A stretch of DNA of 64,000 bases from JBLIRR01 sp049472395 (GTDB lineage: Bacteria; SZUA-182; DTGQ01; JBLIRR01). Both the position numbers and the translations under genes were made by a program. Where the stretch lies: positions 1-64,000 of the forward strand of contig JBLIRR010000015.1 in NCBI GenBank assembly GCA_049472395.1, given 5' to 3'. Below are positions 33,684 through 43,665 of the stretch, piece after piece (position 1 is the stretch's first letter; each line of letters begins with the position of its first letter). The notes beneath the pieces were generated by a model that ran no database searches, was not told the origin of the DNA, and saw nothing but the letters and a program-made list of their open reading frames with translations.

Positions 33684-34688
33684 TTATTCTAATTTAGCTG
33701 TACCAAAGAGGGAGGTCATCATCGCTTTGCCAATTACATTCATAAGAATGCCGTAAAGCGCCAATCCCATAAACATGGTAATAGAGGCAAATATTTTACC
33801 GACGATACTCACTGGGTGCATATCACCATAGCCGACAGTAGTTATAGTAACTACACACCACCACATTGCCGCTGGGATGCTGGAAAAGGCAGTTCCCTGA
33901 ATACCAGCTTCAGCATAGTAGACCAGTGTGCTCATAATTATTATTACTGTTATGAGAGCGGTAAAATATATTTGTAAGTCAAGAATAAGCGTATTATGAA
34001 GTCGTGTGCCCTTCGTGCGCATTTGATAAGTATCATGAGAAGTATGGGCTAGTTTGAGAATACGCATGATCCTCATGGTTCGGAAAAAACGGACGATACG
34101 AAGGGTTCGAGCTAATTTAATATCCCTAAGATCTATCCAATGAAAATAGGAAGGGATAATAGCCAGAAGGTCAATTATTCCCCAAATGCCAAATATATAT
34201 TTTTTTTTATTATCTGCAACGTAAATATTGATAATATACTCAACAGTAAAAAAAAGTATGACTATAAACTCACTTAGGGAGAAGAACCTTCCCCACTTTG
34301 TCATTAAAGAAGGCACAGATTCGAAAATAACACACACGACTGAAAAAAAAATTAATACAACCAATATATTATTGACAGCAATATAATACTTAGAGGTGCT
34401 GTTTAAAAAGGCATCCTTTAAAAACCTATAAAATTTAGATTTATTTTTGTCTCTATTTACTTCATTTGGAGTACTTGATTCATGAGCCTCAAGTAAAGGC
34501 AAAAGCACGCCATTTCCATGATCAACTGATTTTTGAGATCCTATTTTATGCTCTAATTCAATGATTTTTTTGGTAAGGTCCTGAATGTGTTGTTTCTGAT
34601 ATTCAATGATGCCCTGCATTTTTTTATTTTCATCTTCCTTAGAGTGAAGAAGAAAAATGAGCTCATCTATATCTTTTGTGCTGATCAT
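33684..34688 (-). CDS. Voltage-gated potassium channel with N-terminal coiled coil
   Basis: A 334-residue six-segment channel. The first about 60 residues are a coiled coil (KEDENKKMQGIIEYQKQHIQ, LTKKIIELEHKIG). Membrane segments S1 to S3 run from about 105 to 195. S4 has Arg at every third position (RTLRIVRFFRTMRIMRILK). The pore has TTVGYGDMHP, the K+ selectivity filter, and an S6 follows. These match the Kv/KvAP type. The charge pattern supports voltage sensing; a cytosolic RCK domain is absent. Confidence 0.93.
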   Translation of the reverse strand: MISTKDIDELIFLLHSKEDENKKMQGIIEYQKQHIQDLTKKIIELEHKIGSQKSVDHGNGVLLPLLEAHESSTPNEVNRDKNKSKFYRFLKDAFLNSTSKYYIAVNNILVVLIFFSVVCVIFESVPSLMTKWGRFFSLSEFIVILFFTVEYIINIYVADNKKKYIFGIWGIIDLLAIIPSYFHWIDLRDIKLARTLRIVRFFRTMRIMRILKLAHTSHDTYQMRTKGTRLHNTLILDLQIYFTALITVIIIMSTLVYYAEAGIQGTAFSSIPAAMWWCVVTITTVGYGDMHPVSIVGKIFASITMFMGLALYGILMNVIGKAMMTSLFGTAKLE

Positions 34689-34817
34689 TAGAGAATAAGC
34701 TTTTTATATTTATAGAAATTGTGCTATCCCTTTAGTGATCGGCACATTCGTGAAGAGTCTTTGATTAGGCTTTAGAATATTTGAGATATTTATGGGCTGA
34801 TATGAAATTCCTTTTAT

Positions 34818-35036
34818 TTAATCGGATTGGGCATCTTTTAATTCTTTGGGCAGCACAAATATACTTGTGCCAATAATTCGATCATTATTCCTTGAACATT
34901 TTGTACAAATATCGAAACCAATACCGTCATCACAAATTAATAAGATAGGTTCATAATCATCAAATCTCTTTTCACAGCGGCTGCAATAGAGACGAGATTG
35001 TAATTCCTTTAATCGCATTTTTTCCCCTTTCGCCAT
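34818..35036 (-). CDS. Small zinc-ribbon protein
   Basis: A 72-residue soluble protein with YCSRCEKRF and, 25 residues on, DICTKCSRN: a two-CXXC zinc ribbon. The start at 35036 or the one at 35018 are both possible: GAGAG precedes the first, AAAGGGG the second. I do not recognise its function. It stands alone with AT-rich flanks; 253 nt to trpB2 (divergent) with no clear motif. Confidence 0.6.
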   Translation of the reverse strand: MAKGEKMRLKELQSRLYCSRCEKRFDDYEPILLICDDGIGFDICTKCSRNNDRIIGTSIFVLPKELKDAQSD

Positions 35037-35290
35037 ATTCTCTCAATTTATCATCTTGATAATCTATCATTTTTATTATAATATATTCTACCATAAAATT
35101 GGTGGCAAATATATAATTTAAATTTTTTGATTACAATCATAACAGTTTTATACTAAATATTAAATATATTGATTCAAATTTTATGCCAGTTATTATATGT
35201 AAAAATTTTTTTGCAGGCTTAGGCTCACTGATTAATGTAATCATCATTCCGATAATATGATTATATAAAATAACTTTAAGGAGAGAAAAA

Positions 35291-36679
35291 ATGACAGTTA
35301 AATATTTATTAGATGAAGATGAAATTCCTCGACAATGGTATAATTTGGTTGCAGACCTGCCATCTCCTATGGAACCGCCTCTTGGCCCAGATGGAAAACC
35401 GGTTTCACCAGATATGCTTGCCCCTGTTTTTCCAATGAATCTTATTGAACAGGAAGTGAGCCAGGAACGATGGATTGACATCCCAGAGCAGGTTTTAGAG
35501 ATTCTTTATCGATGGCGACCCTCTCCTTTGCACAGGGCAAAGTTTCTTGAAGAAGCTCTTGAAACTCCCGCTCGAATCTATTATAAAAATGAAGGAGTTT
35601 CTCCTCCAGGAAGTCATAAACCTAATACCGCTGTGGCGCAGGCATGGTATAATAAGGAATTTGGTATTAAAAGAATTACTACAGAAACCGGCGCTGGTCA
35701 GTGGGGAAGTGCGTTGTCTTTCGGTTGCGCTCTTTTAGGTCTTGAATGCAAAGTTTTTATGGTGAAAATCAGTTATAATCAAAAACCGTATCGTAAATCT
35801 ATGATGCAGGTGTGGGGAGCACAATGCATTGCCAGTCCTAGTAATGAAACGAATGCCGGAAGAGAGGTATTAAAAAATTCGCCGGATACTCCCGGAAGCC
35901 TCGGTATAGCTATTAGTGAGGCGATTGAGGCAGCAGTAAGTGATACAACAGGTAAGACTCGCTATTCCCTCGGCAGTGTACTTAATCATGTTTTGTTGCA
36001 TCAGACAATTATCGGGCTTGAAGCAAAAAAACAGTTAAAAAAAGCAGGGGAGAAGCAAGTAGACATTGTTATTGGATGTGTAGGTGGTGGAAGTAATTTT
36101 GCGGGATTATCCTTTCCTTTTGTGTATGATAAAATCAATGGAGCAGAAATGACCATTATTCCCGTGGAGCCCACATCCTGTCCTACATTAACAAGAGGGC
36201 CCTTTGTGTATGATTTTGGTGATGTAGCAATGACCACACCTCTTTTAGCAATGCATTCTCTCGGACATGGTTTTATACCTCCTCCAATTCACGCTGGCGG
36301 ATTAAGATACCATGGTGTTGCCCCATTAGTGAGCCAGGCGACGATTGAAGGACTATTAGAACCACGCGCAATAGATCAGACGGAATGTTATGAGGCAGCT
36401 TTATTATGGGCCCGTACAGAAGGATTTATTAGTGCACCTGAAACAAGCCATGCTATTGCAGCGGTTATTCAGGAAGCAAAAAAGGCAAAGGAAGAAGCTA
36501 AGGAGAAAGTAATTTTATTCAACTGGAGTGGCCATGGGTTAATGGATCTTAGTGGATATGAGGCTTTTCTGTCCGGAAATTTAAGAGATTTTCCATTGCC
36601 TGAGCAGGATCTTCAAACATCTTTAGCTTCGGTGGCGAATTTACCGAAACCTAATATTAAGAAAACAGGGAAATGGTAA
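35291..36679 (+). CDS. trpB2: Tryptophan synthase beta chain 2 (TrpB2-type)
   Basis: A 462-residue pyridoxal-phosphate enzyme. The Lys in PPGSHKPNTAVAQ (about residue 116) is the Schiff-base site, TETGAGQWGSALSFG and CVGGGSNFAGL bind substrate and cofactor phosphate, and the end reads NWSGHGLMDL. The long start (DEIPRQWYNLVADLPSPMEP and PPLGPDGKPVSP) identifies the TrpB2 group, which works without TrpA and may recycle indole. A separate trpBA pair is at 52.1 to 54.1 kb. The start has AAGGAG at seven bases. No other trp genes in this operon; 32 nt to the next gene. Confidence 0.95.
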   Translation: MTVKYLLDEDEIPRQWYNLVADLPSPMEPPLGPDGKPVSPDMLAPVFPMNLIEQEVSQERWIDIPEQVLEILYRWRPSPLHRAKFLEEALETPARIYYKNEGVSPPGSHKPNTAVAQAWYNKEFGIKRITTETGAGQWGSALSFGCALLGLECKVFMVKISYNQKPYRKSMMQVWGAQCIASPSNETNAGREVLKNSPDTPGSLGIAISEAIEAAVSDTTGKTRYSLGSVLNHVLLHQTIIGLEAKKQLKKAGEKQVDIVIGCVGGGSNFAGLSFPFVYDKINGAEMTIIPVEPTSCPTLTRGPFVYDFGDVAMTTPLLAMHSLGHGFIPPPIHAGGLRYHGVAPLVSQATIEGLLEPRAIDQTECYEAALLWARTEGFISAPETSHAIAAVIQEAKKAKEEAKEKVILFNWSGHGLMDLSGYEAFLSGNLRDFPLPEQDLQTSLASVANLPKPNIKKTGKW

Positions 36680-36711
36680 TAGTACAAAATGCCAAAGGGT
36701 AAGAGTAACTA

Positions 36712-38625
36712 TTGAAAAGGTTGCTTAATAAAAATTTTTGGATTATATTATTCTGTGACATTTTTCTTGTTATGGCGGCTTATTGGCTGTCTCATCTTGT
36801 TCGCTTTGAATTTAGAATACCTCATTTTTATTACCCAAACTTTCGCACTACCCTTTTTCCAGTTGTAATAATTAAAATTTTTATATTTTATTATTTTGGT
36901 CTTTATAAGGGAATGTATAGATATACGAGCATTGCTGATTTGCTTAGTATAATAAAAGCATCCCTTGTAAGCTCTGCCGGTGTTGTATTAGTCCTATTAG
37001 CAATTCAACGTTTTGAGGGATTTTCTCGCTCTGTCTATTTTATCGATACGATGTTAACTGTGTGTTTTATTGGAGGATTTCGTTTAAGTACAAGGCTTGT
37101 TATTTCCAAAACAAAAGAATTTGCCCAGAAGAAGGATATGAAGAATATACCTAAAAAGAATTTGATTATAATTGGGGCGGGAGATGCTGGAGAGAAGATA
37201 TTGCGGGAGATTAAAGAAAATGCCAATCTCAATTATAATGTGTTGGGCTTTTTAGATGATGATAAGAAAAAGCATAATAAATATATTCATGATGTCAAGA
37301 TATTCGGAGAAATTAATAAAATTAATACTATTATTGATCAAATGCAACAAAATTTAGATGAAATCCTTATTGCACTCCCTTCTGTTAATGGGGAGCGAAT
37401 GCGAGATATAATTAATCTCTGTCAGGGGACAATGGCTAAATGTCGGACTATCCCTGGAATAGGAGAGTTAATAAATGGAAGGGTGACGGTTTCAGCAATA
37501 AGAGATGTTTCTTATGAGGACCTCCTCGGGAGGGAACCCATTAGACTAAATCTTAAACAAATTGGCTCTTATTTAACCGGGAAATCTGTGTTAGTCACTG
37601 GGGCTGGTGGTTCTATAGGTTCTGAGTTATGCCGCCAGGTGGCCCGATTTAAGCCTGAACAACTAATTATCTTAGATAGAGCTGAGAGCAGATTATATGA
37701 TATAGAGATGGAATTAAAACAATTTTTTCCTGATCAAAAAATCATATCAATTTTAGGTTCAATAACTTGTAAAAAAAGAGTTGAAGGGATATTTTCATGC
37801 TATAAACCTTATGTAGTATTTCATGCCGCAGCCTATAAGCATGTACCTATTATGGAAGAGCAACCATGGGAGGCTATTTATAATAATATTATTGGGACAA
37901 AATATGTCTTAGATGCTGCAATAAAACAAGAGAGTGAGAAATTTGTATTAGTCTCCACAGATAAAGCAGTAAGGCCCACAAATGTTATGGGAGCAACAAA
38001 GCGCATTACAGAGAAATATCTCATCCAAAGAAATGAGGAGAGGAATGGGACAAAAGCGATGGCAGTGAGATTTGGCAATGTCGTGGGCAGTGCTGGGAGT
38101 GTTATACCCCTTTTTAAAAAGCAGATTTCGTGCGGAGGGCCGGTTACCGTTACGCATCCCTCGGTTATTCGATATTTCATGACTATTAGCGAGGCATGTC
38201 AGTTAATATTGCAGGCTGGGGCTATTGGACAAAAAGGGGGGATCTATCTTTTAAAGATGGGTAAGCCTGTTAAAATACTTGATATAGCGCGTGACCTAAT
38301 TCGTCTTTCTGGATTTGAGCCGGATAAAGATATAAAGATTCAATTCACCGGATTAAGGCCTGGGGAAAAGCTCTTTGAGGAATTAATTACAAGTGAAGAA
38401 GGCATTGTTCCTACAGAGCATGAAAAGCTTATGGTTCTTCAATCAGGAATAAATAGGAATAACGATTCTGGCATAAAATCACTTGAAGATTTTAATAGAG
38501 TAATTTTTGAATTAGTTGCCTTGGGCAATAAGTATGATATAGATAGTATTAAGAAAAAAATTAAAGAAATTATTCCAGAATATTCACCCTATTTGCCAGA
38601 AAAAGATAAACTTTACGCAGCTTAA
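36712..38625 (+). CDS. Nucleoside-diphosphate sugar dehydratase/epimerase, CapD/WbpM/PglF type
   Basis: A 637-residue membrane-anchored enzyme of UDP-GlcNAc or related sugar modification in surface polysaccharide or glycan biosynthesis. Four membrane segments lie in the first about 110 residues, a Rossmann CoA-binding-like domain in about 145 to 270 (NLIIIGAGDAGEKILREIK), and an SDR domain from 290 (VLVTGAGGSIGSELCRQ). The active site NVMGATKR has Met in place of the usual Tyr, as in WbpM/PglF, which make 4-keto-6-deoxy sugars. I chose TTG at 36712. It converges on the 38622 gene, overlapping four bases. Together with the CpsB-type phosphatase it points to exopolysaccharide. Confidence 0.92.
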   Translation: MKRLLNKNFWIILFCDIFLVMAAYWLSHLVRFEFRIPHFYYPNFRTTLFPVVIIKIFIFYYFGLYKGMYRYTSIADLLSIIKASLVSSAGVVLVLLAIQRFEGFSRSVYFIDTMLTVCFIGGFRLSTRLVISKTKEFAQKKDMKNIPKKNLIIIGAGDAGEKILREIKENANLNYNVLGFLDDDKKKHNKYIHDVKIFGEINKINTIIDQMQQNLDEILIALPSVNGERMRDIINLCQGTMAKCRTIPGIGELINGRVTVSAIRDVSYEDLLGREPIRLNLKQIGSYLTGKSVLVTGAGGSIGSELCRQVARFKPEQLIILDRAESRLYDIEMELKQFFPDQKIISILGSITCKKRVEGIFSCYKPYVVFHAAAYKHVPIMEEQPWEAIYNNIIGTKYVLDAAIKQESEKFVLVSTDKAVRPTNVMGATKRITEKYLIQRNEERNGTKAMAVRFGNVVGSAGSVIPLFKKQISCGGPVTVTHPSVIRYFMTISEACQLILQAGAIGQKGGIYLLKMGKPVKILDIARDLIRLSGFEPDKDIKIQFTGLRPGEKLFEELITSEEGIVPTEHEKLMVLQSGINRNNDSGIKSLEDFNRVIFELVALGNKYDIDSIKKKIKEIIPEYSPYLPEKDKLYAA

Positions 38626-39581
38626 TAGTCTGTATAAATTGTTTCCGCCTGTTCCTTAATGCTTCGTGGAATTGTCAGTCCCAACCGGTAAGCAGCAGAT
38701 ATATTTATATACAGATCTGGGTTAAAGTGGACAATTTCACAATCGTTAAGTTTATGACCGTGATCGAGCTTATTGATAATCTGACTGATTTGACGGCCTA
38801 TTTTATAAGGGGCAAAGGTAATAGATGCAGCACTTCCTATTTGAGGTCCACTAAAGCCTCCACCAATGAGTGGGATATTCTTTTGTGCGCAGAGAGTGAA
38901 AATTTTTTGAAATTTATTGAGGACAGCCTTATCTCTTTCAACACAATAGAGAGCATCATAATGAGTAATTTTTGTTATTGGGCTGGTAATTGGGATCGGG
39001 TAAAGGTACACGGCCATGGTTTTATCCCTATTTTGATTATATTGTTCAATAAAGTGCGTTAACTGCTCAAGCTGTTTTATGCTCTCAGAGTTAGTTTCAT
39101 CATAAATAACAGCGAGATGATGTAAATTGGGTATCAGTTTTTTATATATGAGAAAAATTTCATCCCAGGGGATACCACCATATATTCCTGTATAATTAGT
39201 GCTATTTTTATCAATAAAATTAAAACCTATAATCTGGCAGTCAGGGCATTTTTTCATAATTTCTAGTGTCCTGTCAGTATTGGTTGTGAGTAGTATTTTG
39301 ACAGTATGGAGGATATTCGGAGTATAATCAACAGATACTACATTATAATGAAGACCTTCTGATAATAAACCGTCTTTAATACCTTGCATAAATCCTTTAA
39401 ACTCTTTTCCTGGCACTGAAGGTTCATTAATTATTGTAATTGAATTAATTTTTTTATTAAGTTCTTTTTTATTGTTTAACTTTGCAATATAGGTCATATT
39501 CGCTATGAGCAATAGTAATATACCTAAAAAAATACTACTTCTAATGACTATTACATAAAATATATTTCTTATTTTGGACAT
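38622..39581 (-). CDS. ABC-type substrate-binding protein (PF04392-like)
   Basis: A 319-residue exported binding protein. Residues 1 to 30 form a signal/anchor. The fold of the TrpX/ABC_sub_bind group is seen in INSITIINEPSVPGKEFKGF, MQGIKDGLLSEGL, LLTTNTDRTLEIMKKCP, LAVIYDETNSESI and the end SAAYRLGLTIPRSI. I chose the ATG at 39581; a TTG at 39602 overlaps the previous gene and has no better ribosome site. Binding proteins of this group carry amino acids (for example Trp or Tyr precursors) in some operons. No permease or ATPase next to it. Follows the Mrp operon by seven bases, so it may be cotranscribed. Confidence 0.83.
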   Translation of the reverse strand: MSKIRNIFYVIVIRSSIFLGILLLLIANMTYIAKLNNKKELNKKINSITIINEPSVPGKEFKGFMQGIKDGLLSEGLHYNVVSVDYTPNILHTVKILLTTNTDRTLEIMKKCPDCQIIGFNFIDKNSTNYTGIYGGIPWDEIFLIYKKLIPNLHHLAVIYDETNSESIKQLEQLTHFIEQYNQNRDKTMAVYLYPIPITSPITKITHYDALYCVERDKAVLNKFQKIFTLCAQKNIPLIGGGFSGPQIGSAASITFAPYKIGRQISQIINKLDHGHKLNDCEIVHFNPDLYINISAAYRLGLTIPRSIKEQAETIYTDY

Positions 39582-39588
39582 ATATACT

Positions 39589-41760
39589 CTATTTTTTTCC
39601 AAAAAGGGACATTACCAGCCATAGTGAAATAACAGGTAAGATAATAACAGCTATAAGTACCTTATACGAGCTTTTAAAATAAGGGATGCCAACTAAAAAC
39701 ATTATAATAATTGTAACATATACGATGATCCAGCTTATATATGTATTTATATCACCACTGTGAATACTAGATATCTTCTGACAAAAAGTAAATAATTGAG
39801 AATTTTTATTCGTTATGTTTGATACTCCTCTTTCCAAACCAAGATCATATTTATTTTCCCATACACTGAATTTTTGCCATAATTTCATTGCGAACAAGTC
39901 TTCATGTGTCTCAAACAAAGTCCCCCACAGAATTTTGTTAAAAATAAATCGATCTATTAAAGAATTAAATATATTATCTAGAGATGTAATTATACTAAAA
40001 ATCGATTTATTATCCATCAATTCAAAAATAATAGAAGTCATTTTCTTATCTTTCTTATATATTTCTCTGCATGATAGTATGAGCTGTTCGAATATCCATC
40101 GATAATATGTACTTATATGCAATTTTTTTGGTATTTGTACTCGAAAAAGACCGAATGATAGACCTAGAATCAAAATTCCTCCTCCAAGGAGGAGGACGCT
40201 GCTACTGCTCATCAAATTATGAATAGTGAAAAATAAATGATGTGTGGTAAGTGATGTATAGCCAAATCCAGGAAGTATTGGTAATATAAATTTATGTAAA
40301 AACCAATGGGGCTTAATGCCCATAAAAATAATCATTGCAGCTAATATGCTAAGCGATGCCTTAATCAATAAAGGAGAGGATGTCAATTGCTTATATTTTG
40401 GATTTTGTTTTCCCAGAAAAATAGCACTAAATAATTTTACATTATAGGCAAAAGTACATCCTGCGGTAACAGTAAAGATAATTTCTACAATATGGAAAAA
40501 AAAGCTTTCAGGATGCATCGCGATGACATCAGCAAGTGCGTGATGAAGCATACTCTTGCTGGCAAATCCATTAAAGCCAGGGACACCCGATATAGCGCAA
40601 AGACTTATAAACATAACGGTGGATACTATAGGGAGAGTTTTTCCAAGCCCCCCTAGTTTTCTAATATCAATCTCGTTCGTTTTATAGAAAACAGCCCCTA
40701 TACCTAAAAATAGAGCCACTTTAAATAAGGCATGATTAATGATATGATAATATGCGCCGGCAAATGCAAGAGAACCATGAGTTCCTCCATAAGCAGCACA
40801 GCCAATTCCCAAAATAATATATCCCATTTGACTTATGCTCGAGTATGCTAATAATTTAAGCGCATTATACGCTATAAGCGCATTTAAAGCTCCCAAAAGC
40901 ATGGTAATGCTTCCTAAAAATATAAGCCAAAAACCACAATTCGTTGAAATTGTGAAAAGAGATATATTTCCGCTTAACGGGGCAAACACCATATTGACTA
41001 CTCTGAATATACCATACGCACCAACTTCTATCATTATACCGGAAGATAAAGCTGCCGTCATACAAGGAGAGCACTCATATGAAGGTGGCATCCAAATATG
41101 CTCTAAAAATACCCCTGCCTTCCCTCCAAGGCCAATAATTAATAGGCTAGCTACAACGTACTGTATCCATGGTTTATATCCGTTTAAAAGAAGTGTCGCG
41201 GATTTTATCTCTAAGGTTCCGCATAGAGAATACAAAATTAAAAGCCCGCACAGTAAACACAATCCCGTTGCCAGTCCAAAATATAAATAGAGCGTGGAAG
41301 AGCGAAGTGATTTCCGATCTTCTCTGTGGACTATCATAAGGTATAACAAAAACAGAATAGATTCGAAAAAAATATAGAATGTTAAAAAATCACCCGCCAT
41401 AAATGCCCCTGTGGTAGCCACAAGACAACTTGCATTCGCAATATTGTAGCGAAGCTTATGAGCAGTATCCTTTTCCACATTTAAGTAAGATTTTGAAAAA
41501 ATTGAGACAACAAGCCATATAAAACAGGTCATAATCACTAGGCCCATGCTTGCGGCATCAACATGAAAGGTGATATTAAACTTGGGTAAGAAGGGAAGAA
41601 TAAAAAAAAGGTGGTGATGCTTCATTACTGGGGTGTAAAGAAAAAGACTGCTCACAAAGCTTATACAACAGAAAGCTATTAATAATAATCCTCCTGGATT
41701 ATGATTAATATTTTTATTTATGCTATTTTTTGATTTGTCAATGCAAAAATAGTGAGACAT
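39589..41760 (-). CDS. Mrp/NuoL-type antiporter subunit
   Basis: A 723-residue protein with about 15 predicted membrane segments and a long charged tail. It belongs to the proton-pumping antiporter family (NuoL/M/N, MrpA/D): STLYLYFGLATGLCLLCGLL, KAGVFLEHIWMPPSYE with Lys in the channel, SISQMGYIILGIGC and HIINHALFKVALF are typical. About 120 residues at the end are soluble before a last pair of membrane segments. Its DUF4040 part is encoded separately at 46402, as in Mbh/Mbs-type antiporters. Last gene of the operon. The first 42 bases overlap the preceding small gene. No [NiFe] hydrogenase or NADH-dehydrogenase subunit is in the operon. Confidence 0.85.
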   Translation of the reverse strand: MSHYFCIDKSKNSINKNINHNPGGLLLIAFCCISFVSSLFLYTPVMKHHHLFFILPFLPKFNITFHVDAASMGLVIMTCFIWLVVSIFSKSYLNVEKDTAHKLRYNIANASCLVATTGAFMAGDFLTFYIFFESILFLLYLMIVHREDRKSLRSSTLYLYFGLATGLCLLCGLLILYSLCGTLEIKSATLLLNGYKPWIQYVVASLLIIGLGGKAGVFLEHIWMPPSYECSPCMTAALSSGIMIEVGAYGIFRVVNMVFAPLSGNISLFTISTNCGFWLIFLGSITMLLGALNALIAYNALKLLAYSSISQMGYIILGIGCAAYGGTHGSLAFAGAYYHIINHALFKVALFLGIGAVFYKTNEIDIRKLGGLGKTLPIVSTVMFISLCAISGVPGFNGFASKSMLHHALADVIAMHPESFFFHIVEIIFTVTAGCTFAYNVKLFSAIFLGKQNPKYKQLTSSPLLIKASLSILAAMIIFMGIKPHWFLHKFILPILPGFGYTSLTTHHLFFTIHNLMSSSSVLLLGGGILILGLSFGLFRVQIPKKLHISTYYRWIFEQLILSCREIYKKDKKMTSIIFELMDNKSIFSIITSLDNIFNSLIDRFIFNKILWGTLFETHEDLFAMKLWQKFSVWENKYDLGLERGVSNITNKNSQLFTFCQKISSIHSGDINTYISWIIVYVTIIIMFLVGIPYFKSSYKVLIAVIILPVISLWLVMSLFGKK

Positions 41761-42002
41761 AATCCTAATATCATTTTAAATACAATACTCAATGCCCCAA
41801 GAATTGGTAATTTATGGAACTGATGGCTCAGTTGAGGCGTAAATTCCATGGCATAGATAATACTACTACATGCAATAAAATAGACGGCTAAACCTGAATA
41901 AAAGGTGTGGCGCAATAATCCCATCGATTTAATGCCCAAAAATAGTATCAAAATAAATACCGTTGTAATCAGTATAGTCCAGTAGATAAGTTCAATTACC
42001 AT
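41718..42002 (-). CDS. Small membrane protein of Mrp operon, 94 aa
   Basis: Three predicted membrane segments (about residues 5 to 25, 33 to 50 and 68 to 88), beginning MVIELIYWTILITTVFILIL. I cannot name its family. The size and its position between two antiporter subunits suggest a NuoK/MnhC-like or accessory subunit, but the sequence gives no motif. It overlaps the next gene by 43 bases, which supports co-translation. A 153-nt space separates it from the upstream antiporter gene, enough for a separate promoter. Confidence 0.65.
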   Translation of the reverse strand: MVIELIYWTILITTVFILILFLGIKSMGLLRHTFYSGLAVYFIACSSIIYAMEFTPQLSHQFHKLPILGALSIVFKMILGLCLTIFALTNQKIA

Positions 42003-42155
42003 GATTTACCGTGTTTGAATTTTAAAATTATAAATAATGCTAATTATAACAGACAACAGATTTCCAAGTTTCTTATCTGTGATACTTTGTCCGGGCTCAT
42101 TATGAGTAATTTATACCTTGGCTATATTTAGTATCGGATTTTGAATTTTTATCTC

Positions 42156-43655
42156 TTATTTAAGAAAAAACACTTGTGAAATTCTTCGTGCTGCAGCGAG
42201 CGGAATACTAGGGAAAATACCGAAAATAAATACTCCAAAAGTCAACAGAATAATAGGAATAATCATTATGTAATTAGCCTCTTTTTTACTCAAATCAATA
42301 TGCTCATTTTCAGAATTGTTATGCATCCACGCACCTATTACCACAGGCCCGTAATAGATTAAGTTTAATAGACTGCTTATGAGTAAGGTAACAAGTGATA
42401 TAATACCAATCCCACTCCAATAAGATCCCGTACGCATGCACTCTAATGTCCCCAAAGCTAAAAACCATTTACTGATAAAGCCAATAAAAGGGGGTATTCC
42501 TACCATTGATAATGCTGATATAGTAAACGCAAAGCTCGTGACTGGCATTTTTTTCCCAATACCTTTGAGTTCTGACAGATTTCGAAGTCCAGTTTGGTGA
42601 ATAATTGCACCAGCACATAAAAACAGGGTTCCTTTCATTAAGCAATGGGCAAAAATATGGACGAGAGCCCCGACAAGGCCATTATGAGCGAGTAGACAAA
42701 TGCCCATAATTATATAGCCAATTTGAGATATGCTTGAATAGGCGAGCATTTTTTTTATTTCTCTTTGGCTAATAGCACACGCTGACCCAAGAAAGATAGT
42801 AATAAGGCTGATTATCAATAAGATCAATAAAATCCCTGTGTAAGATTTTGTTATACTCTCATAACCTATTATATTATAAACTGTTTTTAATATTCCGTAT
42901 GCACCTGCTTTAATCATTACTCCTGAGAGGAGTGCACTTGCGGGAGAAGGTGCAACAGGATGTGCGGAAGGAAGCCAGATATGTAAGGGGAACATACCTG
43001 CTTTTACCCCAAAACCGATAATATAGCCCCAAAATATCCAAGGTAGCCAAGGCGAACCATCGAGTCCGATTCCTATCATGGTGATATCACCGGTACCTGC
43101 AATACTGTATGTCAAGATAATGGCAAAAAGAAGAAAAAGTCCTCCTGTAATTCCAAGAAATAGATATTTAAGACCCGCTTTCATTGCCTCGTCGGTCTCT
43201 TCATGAAAGACAAGAATAGCAGAGGATACGCTAAGGAGTTCAAAGAATATATATAAGCTAAATAGATTACCCGTAAAGACAACCCCCATCATCCCCCCCA
43301 GGGAAAGTAATGAAAAAGTGTTGTATCGAGAATATGCATGAGATGATTTCATATATTCAACAGCATACACAGAGGAGATCATCCAGAGAAATGATGATAA
43401 TATTCCCATAAATAGCCCCAACATATCAGCCCGAAAACTAAAATTAATCCCAAGGCCTGTATCTACGCTAAGATCAAGAATTTTCCCGGCTTTTATTTGA
43501 GGCCACATTGAAATAACAATCAAAAATGTAAGCAGACACACGATGACGGAATAAAAATAATCATCATTTTGATCCTTTATAATAAAAGGCCTTGGTATAA
43601 TCGCTAATAGGGGAAACATAATCGCTAATAAGGGAAGGTAACTTTGTGTAAACAT
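42156..43655 (-). CDS. mnhD: Mrp antiporter subunit D (second copy)
   Basis: A 499-residue membrane protein with 14 segments of the MrpD/NuoN type. GVKAGMFPLHIWLPSAHPVA carries the channel Lys and the classic PLHxWLPxAHPxAPSPASALLSG block; KKMLAYSSISQIGYIIMGIC and HIFAHCLMKGTLFLCAGAI follow. Similar in length and motifs to the next upstream gene (43666), its paralogue. In Mrp, the D subunit forms a putative proton path next to MrpA. It is ten bases from the upstream gene. Confidence 0.9.
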   Translation of the reverse strand: MFTQSYLPLLAIMFPLLAIIPRPFIIKDQNDDYFYSVIVCLLTFLIVISMWPQIKAGKILDLSVDTGLGINFSFRADMLGLFMGILSSFLWMISSVYAVEYMKSSHAYSRYNTFSLLSLGGMMGVVFTGNLFSLYIFFELLSVSSAILVFHEETDEAMKAGLKYLFLGITGGLFLLFAIILTYSIAGTGDITMIGIGLDGSPWLPWIFWGYIIGFGVKAGMFPLHIWLPSAHPVAPSPASALLSGVMIKAGAYGILKTVYNIIGYESITKSYTGILLILLIISLITIFLGSACAISQREIKKMLAYSSISQIGYIIMGICLLAHNGLVGALVHIFAHCLMKGTLFLCAGAIIHQTGLRNLSELKGIGKKMPVTSFAFTISALSMVGIPPFIGFISKWFLALGTLECMRTGSYWSGIGIISLVTLLISSLLNLIYYGPVVIGAWMHNNSENEHIDLSKKEANYIMIIPIILLTFGVFIFGIFPSIPLAAARRISQVFFLK

Positions 43656-43665
43656 AATATTTTCC

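Noticed and set aside
35137..35481. Minus-strand 114-codon open frame over the trpB2 start
   Set aside because: Overlaps the trpB2 coding start, which has a strong ribosome site; low-complexity, no motif.
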